NCBI GenBank assembly: GCA_003439945.1
Contig: QVRM01001369.1
Span: forward strand, 1,102,501-1,166,500
From: Dermanyssus gallinae
Taxonomy: Eukaryota; Arthropoda; Arachnida; Mesostigmata; Dermanyssidae
Direction: 5' to 3'
Length of the DNA: 64,000 bases
This document shows positions 1 to 13,200 of the stretch, piece by piece. The notes under the pieces were generated by a model that was not told the DNA's origin, searched no databases, and worked only from the letters and a program-made list of their open reading frames with translations. The stretch's first letter is position 1. Every line of letters begins with the position of its first letter. The position numbers and the translations under genes were made by a program.

Positions 1-25
1 TATATATATATATATATATATATTT
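1..25. repeat. (TA)n microsatellite at window edge
   Basis: Unbroken TA dinucleotides start the window, followed by AT-rich sequence to about 240 with no recognisable gene. Confidence 0.9.
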
Positions 26-244
26 TAATTAAAATATTCCTAATTGATAATTCAATTGTAGGGTTACAGGGATATGTGAATATATTTATACACTTTCAAA
101 GATAAGAACATAAGAAACATATATTTATCAAACGTATGGCATCTGGACTCTACGCATACATATTAACGCTGCTTTTTGCATGAAAATTGTACATTCTCTG
201 ATTTTATAAAAAAATGATGAATGGCCTCAAAGACAGACTTGTTT

Positions 245-245
<1 letters not shown>

Positions 246-312
<67 letters not shown>

Positions 313-318
313 TATATA
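246..318. repeat. (TA)n microsatellite
   Basis: About 70 bases of TA repeat, immediately followed at 319 by a Tc1-like terminal sequence (ACAGTCCCTGAAAAAAGATA). Confidence 0.9.
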
Positions 319-505
319 CAGTCCCTGAAAAAAGATAGTGGCACCCATTTTTGCCACATTTCACGCATTTATTATAACCAATCGTGTAAAGATCACAGTG
401 ATACATGCTCGCAGAGTAACAGCGGATACTTTCATCGACATTTAGGGTCTCGGAATACTTTGAACCACGAGATTTCCCCATTTCGCACAGCTACACTGCG
501 AAAAA
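319..505 (+). mobile_element. Terminal fragment of a Tc1-like DNA transposon
   Basis: The sequence after the TA repeat begins CAGTCCCTGAAAAAAGATAG and continues TGGCACCC, in the style of Tc1-family terminal repeats. The inner part, about 438-500, recurs in reverse orientation at about 1910-1975 with short mismatches. This looks like one end of an element broken by the neighbouring Tc1 copy, or one arm of a larger inverted repeat. Confidence 0.45.
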
Positions 506-506
506 A

Positions 507-1675
507 TATAATGCCACTAGCAAGATAGATGTCTCAACGAGTGAATAAAGCGGCGTTTGGGTTCATTTCACGGCTCGACAGAAACAAAGGCAGACCTCCT
601 ACCAGAAGTTTTTCTTTGTTGAAACGATAGGCTTAGGCTGGCGTCTCATGAGTGACGAAGAGGCCCATATCAAGGCTTATAAGGACATCGGCCTATCTAT
701 TCGCGAAATTTCCCGTCGATTGAGGCGTTGTCCCTAAGTAGTGAATGAATGTGTTAATTTAGGTAAAATTTACGTCGTAAAAACGAGTTCCGGGCGTCCA
801 AATGCCATTTCGGAACGAAGCAAGCTGCAATTATGAAGAAAGCGTCGAACTCTGCGCCCTCGGCAAGGGCAATTGCGGCGGCGGCCGACGTGCAAACCAA
901 CGTGCGAAATGTGCAAAACTTTCTCAGGCAGACACATTGGTTCACGAAAAAAAAAACGATTGACCGCGGACCGATGAAAGCTCGTCTTGACTTCGCCCAC
1001 GATACGATGTCATGGAGTGCCCACGATACGACCACCGAGTGACAGAGTGCTCTTTTTGGATGAAAAAAGTTTAACTTTGATGAATTGGACCGATGTATCT
1101 AATATTTGCACGATGTCCACAAGGAAGAACGAATTTTGTCAAAACGTCACTCAGGTAGCGGTTCAGTGGTGATCTGGGCCGCTGTCGGCTATCATACAAA
1201 GTCGTCGACTGTGTTTTTAGACGGTCGTGTTTATTCGACGCGCTATAGGGATTTACTAAAATGGCAATCTGCGCATTTTGAGCTGATGGGAGGGCCAGAC
1301 TTCGTTTTTCAACACGATAACGCCCCGATTCACACCGCCTGGCTGATCAAAAGCTGGTTCGACCAACGTCACATTGAGATCCTAGGCTGGCCTACAGTCT
1401 CACCTGATTTTAATACAATCCAGATTGTGTGGCGCTGGCTCGCCCGATAAGTTTACACCGACGAAAAACAATTTTCGATGCTTTGAACGAGCTCTTGCAG
1501 GACGTCATCCAAAATTTGTCCAACCCTATACCACACCGCATTTTTGAGGTTTTTCGACTTAACGGGAAGTTCACTAAGTATTAAGTATAGTTGGTGGGTG
1601 CCGTGAAATGAGCCCAAACGCCGTTAATACGCTTAATTTACTCGTTAAGACAGGTATCTTGCTAGTGGCATTATA
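507..1675 (+). mobile_element. Decayed Tc1-like transposon with terminal inverted repeats
   Basis: The ends are inverted copies of a roughly 65-base sequence starting TATAATGCCACTAGCAAGAT (left 507-572, right about 1605-1675) with TA at both borders. The interior is a transposase pseudogene in several frames. MSDEEAHIKAYKDIGLSIRE near 650-710 is a Tc1-type helix-turn-helix. RVLFLDEKS near 1050 is the first catalytic block, and the ORF at 1106-1450 carries FQHDNAPIHTAW and SPDFNTIQIVW. In active Tc1 proteins the last motif has a glutamate where Q stands here, so the DDE triad is probably lost as well as the frame. Confidence 0.85.
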
Positions 1676-1780
1676 ATTGTACTTTTATAAAGACAAGAAA
1701 CGTAAAACTTGTTTTTTCCGTTCGTCTACCTACCAGTCCTTAATATATCTTCGGATAACCCCTAACTGCTTGACATCAAG

Positions 1781-1960
1781 ATGGTTAAGGGGGACAGGAA
1801 GGCGTGGAAGTCCAACTACTTCCTTAAACTCATCCAGTTGATGGATGAGTACCCAAAATGCGTCATCGTCGGAGTTGACAAGGTCGGGTCAAAGCAAATG
1901 CAGCAGATTCGTGGTATAGCTGTGCCAAATGTGGAATTCTCGTGGTTCAAAGTAATCTGA
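1781..1960 (+). pseudogene. RpLP0: Fragment of ribosomal protein P0 (RpLP0) 5' coding end
   Basis: The ATG at 1781 opens a 59-codon frame starting [20 protein letters not shown] and containing [21 protein letters not shown]. This is the conserved N-terminus of the large-subunit stalk protein P0. Similarity stops after the QQIR block at 1912-1913. The following bases match a sequence found inverted at about 438-500, and the frame runs on to TGA at 1958-1960. A 5'UTR-like pyrimidine-rich leader precedes the ATG. Base 1913 is followed by GTATAG, so a genuine first exon is possible, but no further P0 exons are visible and STE24 occupies the other strand. A captured or retrocopied fragment seems more likely. 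Confidence 0.7.
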
Positions 1961-1985
1961 GACTCCAACTGTCGGCGGAAGTATA
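1905..1985 (-). repeat. Inverted copy of the 420-505 sequence
   Basis: The reverse complement shares TTTGAACCACGAGA and a following CACAGCTA block with 438-500. Together the two copies bracket the Tc1 element and the RpLP0 fragment. The right copy runs into a TA repeat at 1981-2002. Confidence 0.6.
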
Positions 1986-2082
1986 TATATATATATATAT
2001 CTTTACTACAAGAATGGTTAGCCTAGCCTTCATCAACTGGATATCAAATTTGTAATTCCCACCGTCCCAAGCGTTGACTTAC

Positions 2083-2231
2083 AATGTTTAGTGGCGCTAA
2101 AATTATACTCGTTGTAAGTAGAATTCCAATGAGCGTGGGCATGCAAAAGGGAAAGCCAAACGCCCTGAAGATCGTCGGATTCTGGTACAGATAAGCCGCC
2201 AATGAGTAATTCAATGCGCGCTCAAGCTCGG
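2083..2231 (-). CDS. Ste24: STE24 exon after the catalytic site
   Basis: The acceptor is GAATTTCAG and the donor a perfect ATT|GTAAGT. Two bases finish the split codon, then 49 codons follow. The peptide includes NYSLAAYLYQNPTIFRAFGF and PTLIGILLTTSIILAPLNI. These correspond to the STE24 block ending [28 protein letters not shown]. The next coding block was not found between here and position 1. Confidence 0.82.
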
Positions 2232-5200
2232 CTGAAATTCACGCGGAATTTTGTAACGCCTGTTAGTAAATACAAGTAAAACATCGGTAAGTCACCCCGA
2301 CGCAACATATAACTATTTATTATTTGATATAACCATGATTAAAATAGTTAAAACAAGAAAGCGTGTTTTAGTACGGAACTGGCTCCAAGTAAACCAGAAC
2401 GTTTACTGAACGTTGATGCTTGCACCTTAACCAGCTAAACCGAGTAAATATCTCAATCACGCGTATGCTCTTAACGGCGAGTCTATTCATATATGCAGAA
2501 AACAATTGTTCCTCGATTTTACCTGTGATTAATTGGCCTTGGGCAATACAAAATTACTCCTGTGATATGTGTATATACTAGAATGCGTATATGCAATGAA
2601 TACAGATACATGTGTTTTGATGATGTGCCAGGTTTGTGATTTGGTCAGACTTGTGACAGGTACACTTGTGTACATATTGTAAAGAATACTGCTCGTAACA
2701 TTTTGCGGGATGTACGGAATAATGAGAGGGGGACCTTGTAGGTGATTTCGATGCCAATTAATTGCGCTCCAATTAGTAAAAATCTACCTCTTGCATAGTT
2801 GAATTTATGAATTGCAAATTTACTAATACATATGAAGAATGCAGGTTGTCTGGAAAACCACGGTAGGTATTTTGAAATGAATGATAACCTTAGCATATAT
2901 TGGAACAGATTGTCAATAAGACGACTATTTCTTGACACCAGATGCTCGTTCTGTAAGAGACCTCGGTGTACATGCAACAAAAAACTTAAAATTAAGAGAA
3001 CACATTAAGCAGGTAGCGCGGTCGGTATCTGGTATGTGCAACAAATTGCTAGAACACTCATTGTGAAAGACATTAGAACTGTGCAACATGCTTATCATAG
3101 TTTGTGCCGTTTTGATGGGCGCTCACACAATCATCTGATGTGGAGTACTTAGAGAAAATTCGTCGATTCATAAGACTTGTAAGTGAGCGCTGTGATACAT
3201 GTTCAATTCAAATGCTGCTTTATTGCTTTCAAAGTGTGGATAATTATATACATGGTTATTCACAGACATTTATATATTCAACAGATGAAATGCACGAGTT
3301 CATAATATTCAACATTCTCGCTATGCGCCACAAAAACATGTCAGATTCGGTCAGATCGTGCAATAGTTTTCGACGATATGGTTTGATTACTGCGCAGATT
3401 ATTGTTGTCAATATTAAGAAAGATGAAAAGTCGATTAGACTGAGAGATCCTTTTGTGCATTTTAAAATCTGTACAGTCTTCAATCTTTATAGTAGGTACC
3501 AAGTCAATACTGCTACGCCCTACCATGCAACTCAACGCAAACGTCAAAGGAGTTTGGAACTTTTTAAATTGCATCAACATTTGTCTTTACATACGGCCGC
3601 CAAACTTCACAGCTGTAAATTATTTTGAGAACTATAAGACGATTATAAAAACGGACATAAAACATTGGACATTTAATAATAAAACAACGAAATAACATAT
3701 TACCTATAATACTAGCAGATTGAATTTTTTGCACGATGTTAATGTCATAATCCAGCTCCGATGTTACCGTTAACCTAAGATCGCTAATGTTGTATACTCT
3801 GGGTATCTCTTCCCCGCCAACTGTGTACAAGTGATCCTGCTTCAGATACACAGCAGCCCATTTAGAGGCCGATGTTACCATATCATTTTTGGTGCACCAA
3901 TTGAAGATAGAGTTAACTATTCTTTGAAGTATTACCCCTTTGTTAAAGTTTAAGATCATCTGCGTAGAGTTTGTGTTTAATGCTTTCGGGTTATTGGCCC
4001 GCACCCAGAACGTTCGATTCTTTTGATAACTTGATATCCATAAATTAATGTTCAAATAATATTACGCATGATTGTGCCACGGGTATATAATTATCAACAG
4101 TTGACTTGGATCCCTTTTTTATGTGTGTATGGCGTATTTACGGTTTCTCGGAAAAACCTGTCTTAATGCAATTGTTTTGCCAAGTATTGTTAATACTCAT
4201 AAAGAAGCCGACCATCGTGCTACAAAGCGAATGTTTATCATTGGCGAAGAAAATCGATATGTTATCATTGTAAACGTCTGAAGGCAGGACCTTCTGTCCG
4301 AACAAATTGTCTTGCATTGTAACCTGTTTTCTTGGTCAGAATAAACCCTTTTTCTAAAAAGTAAAGCGACATTGAGTTAAGTCATGCTCTCTTATTTAGC
4401 TGAACGAGCAATTTATTAAAATGAGCGCATCCACCGCCATCATGATATACTAGAAATTACGAGAATTCAAATAATCAAAAAGATTTCAGTACAGTTCAAC
4501 ATAATTCGGTTAATCGGCATTAAAGGAAAATGTTATAGCCATCGGGACGTATCGAATTTTGTAGAATTACATATATACAATTAGACATAACGAAGCCTCC
4601 GTAAATTAAGTCGGACTATCTACTATGCATTACTGTACAGAAAACGTTTATAGTCAAATATAGATAAACGAAGGAAGGGGTATAATAACAAGTACACATA
4701 TCCGTTTAGTTTGCTGTTCGCCAACTGTCCGAATATCTAATTACGTACTCAAGATAAATAGTTTGACGACATGCCACATTTTCCAATGGCCCATCTCGTG
4801 GCAAACGATGGCTAAAACCTCTTCGTCGGGAAACCTTCTTCTCATTACGAGACTCCGTGGCCGATAGGGGGCACCCTCCGATAGGCGACCATTGTCCATA
4901 GGCATGTACATACTGCTGGAATTCTGTAACACGTGAATAATAAGTTGTTCGTTCAATTGCAACCAACGGGCCATTGCGATGTATCAATGAGAATAAGCAG
5001 CTTTGCTAATTAGGTCTTAATGAATTTATTAAATGTTTACTGTTGTGTTCAAGCATATTTGGAATATTGATTTCCGCATGCCATTAATAGTGTACGCATA
5101 GAGAGACCTTTTATGCAATGCATACTTAACAACGAGCTTTTAGAGAGTTACAGTGAGCATCTCATTAACGCTGGATAATTTCACAAACGACCTTTGCGTT

Positions 5201-7182
5201 TGTACAGAGATCAGTTTTATTTTCTATTAGTTTTGTCTTATTTAACCAACGCACGTGCTAGGAAATATACAGAACCTGACCAAATTCGCTTTCAAAATTA
5301 TGTATACTTATCAAGAAAAAGACCAGCACATACACACATTGTCGCATATGCGCACACATATTTGCATACACATGCACCTCATGAGGCCCCCGCGAGTTAC
5401 ATCTTAAGCACAAAGCACCCACATAACAGCCAACCAAGTGCTAGGTAACTCGAAACACTTCAGGAACTGCGGGTGACTAGTCGCGATAGGCGGACACACG
5501 ACATGTCAAGATAGGTTAGCTTCATACCGGTTCCGAGAGACATCGAAACGATTTTAGGATCATATTAACTCTGCTTTTTAATTATGATTGATTAACTGTT
5601 GTTGTTGATGCAGTCCCGAGAGGTCTGCTTTTATTCACTCAACGAGAAGAAATTTACATAGTGGACCCTAATGTATAACCTCATCCGAGCTAGTTTCGCC
5701 GGCTCACGTATCACTATTATAAACGAGGTTCACGCAATCTTCAAGCAGGTCTCTCAAACAAAAACTGATATGGCACAGGATGTCAAAGCTAGAAACCCTC
5801 TTTATTTGTACTGAACGCGACCTCCGGTGGAAAGTGCCTCCGAAAAGTACCTTTCCCCCCACTGAACGAATGTGTATGCAAATAGTGTGGTGAAATTGAT
5901 ATTAACCGATATCACGTAATGCAGTGCATAGAATTGAACAGCAACTCATTACCAATTGCTATAATATAATGACGTGATTGAACGGCACAACTAATAACTA
6001 TATATATATATATACAGGGTCATTCGGAGTTTTGTACTTCTTTCGAGGTTTGATAGAACTCGGCAAGAAAAAAAGTTTTCCCTATGGAGGGAAGACGCGG
6101 AAACGTCTTGTTTAGGAGAGAGAGTGAAGTTTATAAAAGTAGTTTTTCTGATTTTTTTCTCCTACATAGTTGTGCGAAATCTACGTTTGCGGGAGAACCA
6201 GTCAACGCATGAAGAAACCGATTACACTGGCGTGTTCGGAGGAAAATTCTGCGGAAGACGCTTCACTAGCTTGCGTAGCAAAAAGCGAATACCCAATTTA
6301 AGGAAAGTCATGAAATGTCGATATTTTACGTTAACGCTTGTTCATGAAAAATCGTAAATTTTTTCCATTGCGACCAAAAATGTACGTCTAAAAGACCACC
6401 CTCACGCAATAGAAAATTTAATGCCCATAATTTTCGTACCAAAACGATGGTACTGCGTTACGTAGTTGTCAAGTCACTAAGCTTCTTCGATAGCCATATC
6501 GAAAGCGAAGGCATGCATATTTCCATAGAGCGTATGAGAAAGTTAGGTACATAGTTTGAGGTTTGGTAGAACTCAGCAAGAGAATACATTTTCACAGTGG
6601 AAGGAGGGGGCGGAAACGTCTTGGCAAATTTTTACGGTTCTGAACGTGAAAACTTGCACGTAAAACATAACAACTATGACTGTCGAAAACGCTAAATTAC
6701 TTGACAACTACGTAACGCAGCACCATAACCTTGGTACGAAAATGATGGGCATTAAATTTGCTGTTGCGTGAGAGTGGTCTTTTAGACGTACATTTCTGGT
6801 CGCAATGGAAAAATTTTACGATTTTTCATGAAAAAGCGTTAACGTAAAATATCGACATTTCATGACTTTCCTTAATCTGGGTATTCGCTTTTTGCTACGC
6901 AAGCTAGTGAAGCGTCTTCCGTTGTGCAGACTTTTCCTCCGAACACGCCGGTGTAATCGGTTCCTTCATGCGTTGACTGGTTCTCCCGCAAACGTAGATT
7001 TCGCACAACTATGTAGGAGAAAAAAGGCAGAAAAACTACTTTTATAAACTTCACTCTCTCTCCTAAACAAGACGTTTCCGCGTCTTCCCTCCATAGGGAA
7101 AACTTATTTTCTTGCCGAGTTCTATCAAATCTCGAAAGAAGTACAAAACTCTCTGAATGACCCTGTATATATACATATATAA

Positions 7183-7230
<48 letters not shown>

Positions 7231-10200
7231 TTATGTAATTATATATATATATATATATACATATACGTATATATATTTATATGTCGCTACGGAATATCAT
7301 ATTAAGGCTTTGTGAAATGCATCATTTGCACACAGTGTCAGTGGACAACACAACTTAGATGATGGATTACTACTGGAAGTAGCGTGTACTAACTAACGGC
7401 AGTGGAGAGTCAACAAACCTCCCATTCGCTCGTGCTGTCGCCGTGAGGCACAAGTTCGTCCGCAAACAGTGTGTCGAACAATATCACGTACTTTTCGTAC
7501 AAAGCGCCCGCAATGTGCGCGTTGCTAATCGTTGTGTACGATGACACCTCAAATACGTACAATTCCGCTAGCGGAAATCCGATTGACGCCGCTAACTCTT
7601 CGATCGCAACCCTGTTGACAAAAAAAAGCAGATATATTATAAAATATACAACGTAAATTAGGCTCTCTTCTCTAATAGAAAACTTAACTACAGTGAGGGG
7701 GTCCTTTTGTGTCCCGTCCGCACTTTACCATACGACGGCCGTAATGTACCACCGCCATACATTTTGATCGGTATGCACGAATAAAAACAAGTACTAATAA
7801 TAGCAGTACTACTAGAGAGAATAGAGAAATTGTGCATTCTAATTCTAAACGAACGTGTGGCATTTTTAGCTAAGCGCCAGCAATCCACTGGAAACTGTTC
7901 ACCTCATAAAACCCGTTGAGGGGAAGGCCGGTAAACGCTCAAAAACTAAACTGACGTTCAAAAGGCCAAGCAGTGTTCGCGGCGATAGTGAACAGTCATA
8001 AAAGCTGTCGCTGAAAATCAAACTGCCCAGTCCCGCTTTGATATGTAATTGGCGCATCATTAATATGACGATATATGGACAAAGTGCAAACGAAAAAAGA
8101 ACTGCACCGACTACGAAATCGACACAAATAGCAGGTTCACCGTGATACGTCACATCATAGCAACCGACATTTTGTACAGACCATGGCGCAAATGGGAAAC
8201 GGCAAGTGAAGATGCAAATACAAACATATCGAAGCAATTCTAGCTTATGCGCGAATTTTTCTGAGAATCCCGCGAGGTTTGCCTCCTGATAATGTTTGCG
8301 CTACTTCCTAGCACTATCTGCTTCTTATTTACTATGAATGTTATTACAGAACCGACCGTAGTTCGCTGTATGGCAGACGGTAGACATTTTGAAAATAGGG
8401 CGCGAAGTAGGTCATGTAAAATGCCTCGTAGAGAATGTTCAACGTGCACCGTAAGATCCAGTAAAGCAGCCATGAGATGGGCCCCAGCTGTTTGACAATA
8501 TATACCGCACCAAGAAGCATAAATACCTGTGCTACCTGCGTCAGGAACATACTGATGGCCCTTCGACGCAAGTAGCAGCTTATTGGCTAGAATGGCAAAA
8601 CGAAAGAAAAACAAACAAAGATAATTCCATGTTAGCATCGAGCTGTAGATTTTGAAGCAATTAAGCCGATAATGCACCAAACACGGTTCAACATTGCAAC
8701 TAAGTTACACACGACTTTAGGATTTTAAAACTAGATTAACAGCAGTTCTATTTCCCGATTCTAGTCCTCGATATAACATCTACTCCCCGATATAAACATA
8801 GTCAGGCTTTGTATGCCGTCAAATTCTTGTGTAAGAACACGTCTCTTAATGGAAGCACATCATAACAGACATAGCAAAGGCTGGTCATAGCGGGTGGTGA
8901 CGCTCGCCATGTGGCGGCATTTTGTTGGTGCTGCCTGAAGGCGTACCGGAGACGCTTCAATGTAGACTTACACAGCGCGAAATATTTTTTTAGTGCGTTT
9001 TATTTACAGTATATTACACAGCGTGAAATCTAGCAAACAATTTTATTTTATTTTTTGCCTAACAAAATAATGCTATAATGACAAACATTAGAGTAAATTC
9101 GCATATGCATAAGTTTTAAACATGTATCATTATTGGCAACTGTAACTAAGAGAGCTGCATAACACGTCAGAACAATACGTCTTTTTGAATGAATGAATGA
9201 AACACATAGCTTTATTCATGAGTACTTGCAAATACACTCGAAAGTATACAGCCTCTGTACTGCGAAGGTAGCCCATGGGCTTGAACGAAGGTCTTGTGCT
9301 CGTTGCGTCGAAAGGAAAAGAAAAATAAATTCATCAAAGGAGTAGTAATATTAATAATACTATAGAACACGTGTATAGGAATTTATTTGAATAAACAACA
9401 AACATTTTTAATAATAATTTAATGACTAGAGGAAGGTCCATAAAGATTAAATGAAATCGTTAACAAGAGGGGGCACCGATAAAATAAATAAATAAATTAA
9501 AAATAAATTAAAACAACTACAAGGAATAAACAAACTTTCTAAGGCTACTCTTAAAGGCCGAAAGACCGGGAATGGTGGCAATGGGAGCAGGAATTCTGTT
9601 CCAAACAATAAAGGAGTGATGACGTGGTCCATTCATAAGCAGGCGTGATGGCGGAAGATTAATGGCGATGTAAGGACGTGTGTTTCGGAGGGGGTAGGGT
9701 GCAGCAATAGAGGGTGTAATCTGGAAAAGGTCGCCAGTCTCTATAAGATTGTTAATGATTTTGTATACAAAAATGGCAGCTCGAAAACATATCAGCTGCT
9801 TCACACTATAACAACCGTGTTCTTTAAGCAGGAAGGCGACTGATTCTCTGGGTCGCAGACCAAAAATAGCACGAATAGCTTTGTTTTGCAGAGATTGAAG
9901 TGATACAATGACACTCTGGTAAGTCCCACCCCAGACCACACTACAATAGCAGAGGTGAGGCTCTACTAGCGCCTTATACACTAAGACGAGGATATGGACT
10001 TGAAACCCACGAAGCCGAAGATGGGCAAGTGCAGCAACAGCAGGTGCAAATTTATGTTGGAGTATGTTAGCGTGGCTATTCCACGTCATACGCTCATTGA
10101 ACACTAAACCGAGACATGTGATATTTGAAGACAGTTCTAGTAGAGTGCCATCCATGACTAAGTCGCCCCTGGAGAAGGTTATGGGAGAGTGGGACGTCCG

Positions 10201-13200
10201 GAAAAGTACAACCTGGGTTTTTGAGGCGTTGATCTTCATGCGAAGGTTACAAAAAGCGTTACAGAGGACTGCCAATGCGTCATTCGCCATATCAAAACCA
10301 GCCCGCAGGTTATCTTTAGATAAGGGGACAAGCAGAGTGCAGTCATCAGCGTAACATACCGCACGTATACCGGAGAATCTATCAAGGCTCCGTAGAGCTA
10401 TATTGATATAGAGTATAAACAGAAAAGGTCCCATTACAGATCCCTGAGGTATACCAAGGCGCATAGAGAACTGACCGGATGAGGCCGATTGGCCAGAGAC
10501 GGCACTGACACGATCCTGAAGATACGATCGAAACCATAAACAACAGTTATTATTGAAGCCTAGGGATCGAAGGATTGAGATCAAAATTTTAGAATCAACA
10601 CAGTCGAAAGCCTTGCTAATATCGACAGCAATTGCGAGACATCCATTACTCTGAGAGCAAGACTCAAGGATAGTCTGGTAAATAAAAGCATTAGCAGTCT
10701 CGGTAGATCTTCTCGCACGAAAACCAAATTGTCTTGGTGAGAGGAAATTAAGAGAGTCGACGTGTGCCAAGATCTGCAACAATACACATCGCTCAAATGC
10801 CTTGGCGAGAAAAGGAGTCAAGCTGATTGGCCGGTAGCTGCTAGCATCTTGGCGAGATCCCTTCCCCTTGTAAAGAGCAATTACACAGGCCCTCTTGAAA
10901 CTGCGAGGAAAGATACCAGTATCGATAGATAAATTATATATATGAGCAATTACAAAAGCAAGGAAGAAAATGCTATTTTTGATGACTTTGGAAGGTACGC
11001 TAGTGGCTGCGCCTTTCAGGTCGGTTTTGCACTTGTTGATTACTTGAGTTACAGTAGTTGGCGAGATATGTTGAAGTTGAAAAGAAACATCTGGAGGGAG
11101 AGGTAGATAGTCGTGCAGATTGCCACGAGGAGGGGGAAGACCTGCAACTGTCTGATCACCAATAGTCGCGAAGTGTTGTGCCAGGGCGGAACAGACATTA
11201 GCGGAACCATATACGGTACTGCCGTCGGGTGCGATGATAGACTCCGGAACATTTGTCTTTCGAGAACGACCAGTCTCCTTGTTGACATATTTCCAAAAAC
11301 CATCAGAAGCTTCCTCTATTCGTTTGCGATGGTACTCCCTGGATTCAGACTTAAGTAAAGCCCTATGTCTGGCTAACAACTTGTAGTAAATCGCTTTCAG
11401 GTGTAGGTTGGATTTATCTCGAGCATACTTACGGCCGACAAAGTCAAGATCTTTTTGCAGACGTAGGAGAGCAGATGAGCGCCAGATCTTGGAGGGAGGT
11501 CTACGGTTATGCACAGGTACCGGGGGAAAAACTTGATCATAAATGTTAAATAGTTGGGAGTTAAATGTTTCAACAGCTGTGTCAGGATCAAGGGACATTT
11601 GGCAATTAGACCAGTCAGCCGTCACCAGCTTAGTGGCAAACTGATCGTAGTTAAAAGTGTTGAATATCCGCTTGGTCATCCTTTTTGGGGCATGCCGTAG
11701 GGGAGTAGAGGTAGGTTTAAGAAGCAAACGACAAAATAGAGGATAATGATCAGAGAATATTACCGTTGAGATGACAAAAGCGTCGTAGCTAAGAAGGGTA
11801 CCACCACCATCGATGCAAACATGATCCAAAACAGAGACTGACATCGGACGCGTAACTTCCGTAATAATAAGCCCGAGTGAGGCAAGATCAGAAATATAAT
11901 CACTTGATTTACCACTTAAAGTGTCCTGGTTGGTGTCACCAACAACAACTCTGAGACCGCCATCAGGTGGGCCAAGCAGCTTACCAAGCATGTATGAGAT
12001 TGTTTTTAATCTGATATACACACAGACGCTTAAGAATGTCCATGTTTTTTACACAACAACAACAGCAGCAGCAAAAGCAAACCCAACGGGGACGTTAACA
12101 ACAAAAAATAACAGCTACAACAAAATTGACAGTCACAAGCGTGTTTTCTGCTGCCCACCTCCGTGTGTCGACTAATTTCATGTTTTGCATCCAAACAAAG
12201 CGAGGTGTAGATGTCCCACGGGAGGCTGAGTACATTTGACAGCGTCATCACAACGAAAACAAACACGGCTGATACGGGATATTCGCGATCTCCTTTATAC
12301 TCTGCGTAAGGAACAACACGAACGAAAAGAAAAAAGTTGTTTTAGGGAAATGCGTTTTAACCTTAAAAACAACTTCAACTTAGTGAAGTCATCAAGCAAA
12401 TGATCAACGGCGAAAGATCTGGGTATAATAAACATAAAAACACGAGTAATCGAAAGGTTTGTTGTAAGACAACATTACTGCTAAAGTATTGACATGTCTC
12501 ACACTTGCAAATATTCGATCATAAATTCACACGTTTTCGTCTTTGGGCCTCTTCTGAAACAAACATACCATAACGTAGGCAACTAGCAAAGAAAAGTAAA
12601 GAAAGGCCCCACCTGCTGATGGGCTTGCCAGTTAAGCTGATCCTAAGTTCCTTTTATTACGTCATCATCAGAAACAATACTAATCTCTGTAATCACTATG
12701 AACTGTAACAATACCAACACAAAGCTTAAAAAAATAACTATAGTCGTTGCCACACATGAACAAGGTATGCCACCTCCATATTGAAAGCCTTTCCATCTCA
12801 ATATGACTTACCTGTGTAGTCGACACAAAGCTGGCACACATCCCAAAGCTTCGGGCCCAGTTCCCAATGCAGAATGGCCTGAATTATTGTCACAGATACG
12901 CACACATGCGCACATAGCGTTATAAGACATTATAGATACACGTGAATGCCATCACGTGACAACAAATAAAAGCAGACTATTACTTTTATTTCTGATAAAT
13001 TGATATGATTATCATCTGTCGAGTAGAGATATAATTTTTCGTCATTTGTTTTGGCGCATATACTTAAATAAGAACAAATGCTCTAAGCAAGTCACTAATG
13101 AACGAGTCGAAAAATAGCCCAAAAATGGGCATGTTAAGACCATATCAAATAATTTACATGAAAGATGTTTTTTTTAATAAAAATAACGTGAATGTACAAG

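Noticed and set aside
7899..8237. Minus-strand hydrophobic frame (VVGAVLFSFALCPYIVILMM) that resembles a STE24 membrane segment
   Set aside because: It is out of order between two exons that already join in phase, lacks good splice sites, and the expected segment is better supplied by 12159-12301.
12569..12615. Short minus-strand segment with acceptor, GTATGT donor and fitting phase, first taken as a STE24 exon
   Set aside because: The exon at 12159-12301 fits the same phase and has the real LPW...E.H family motif; the short segment has no conserved residues.
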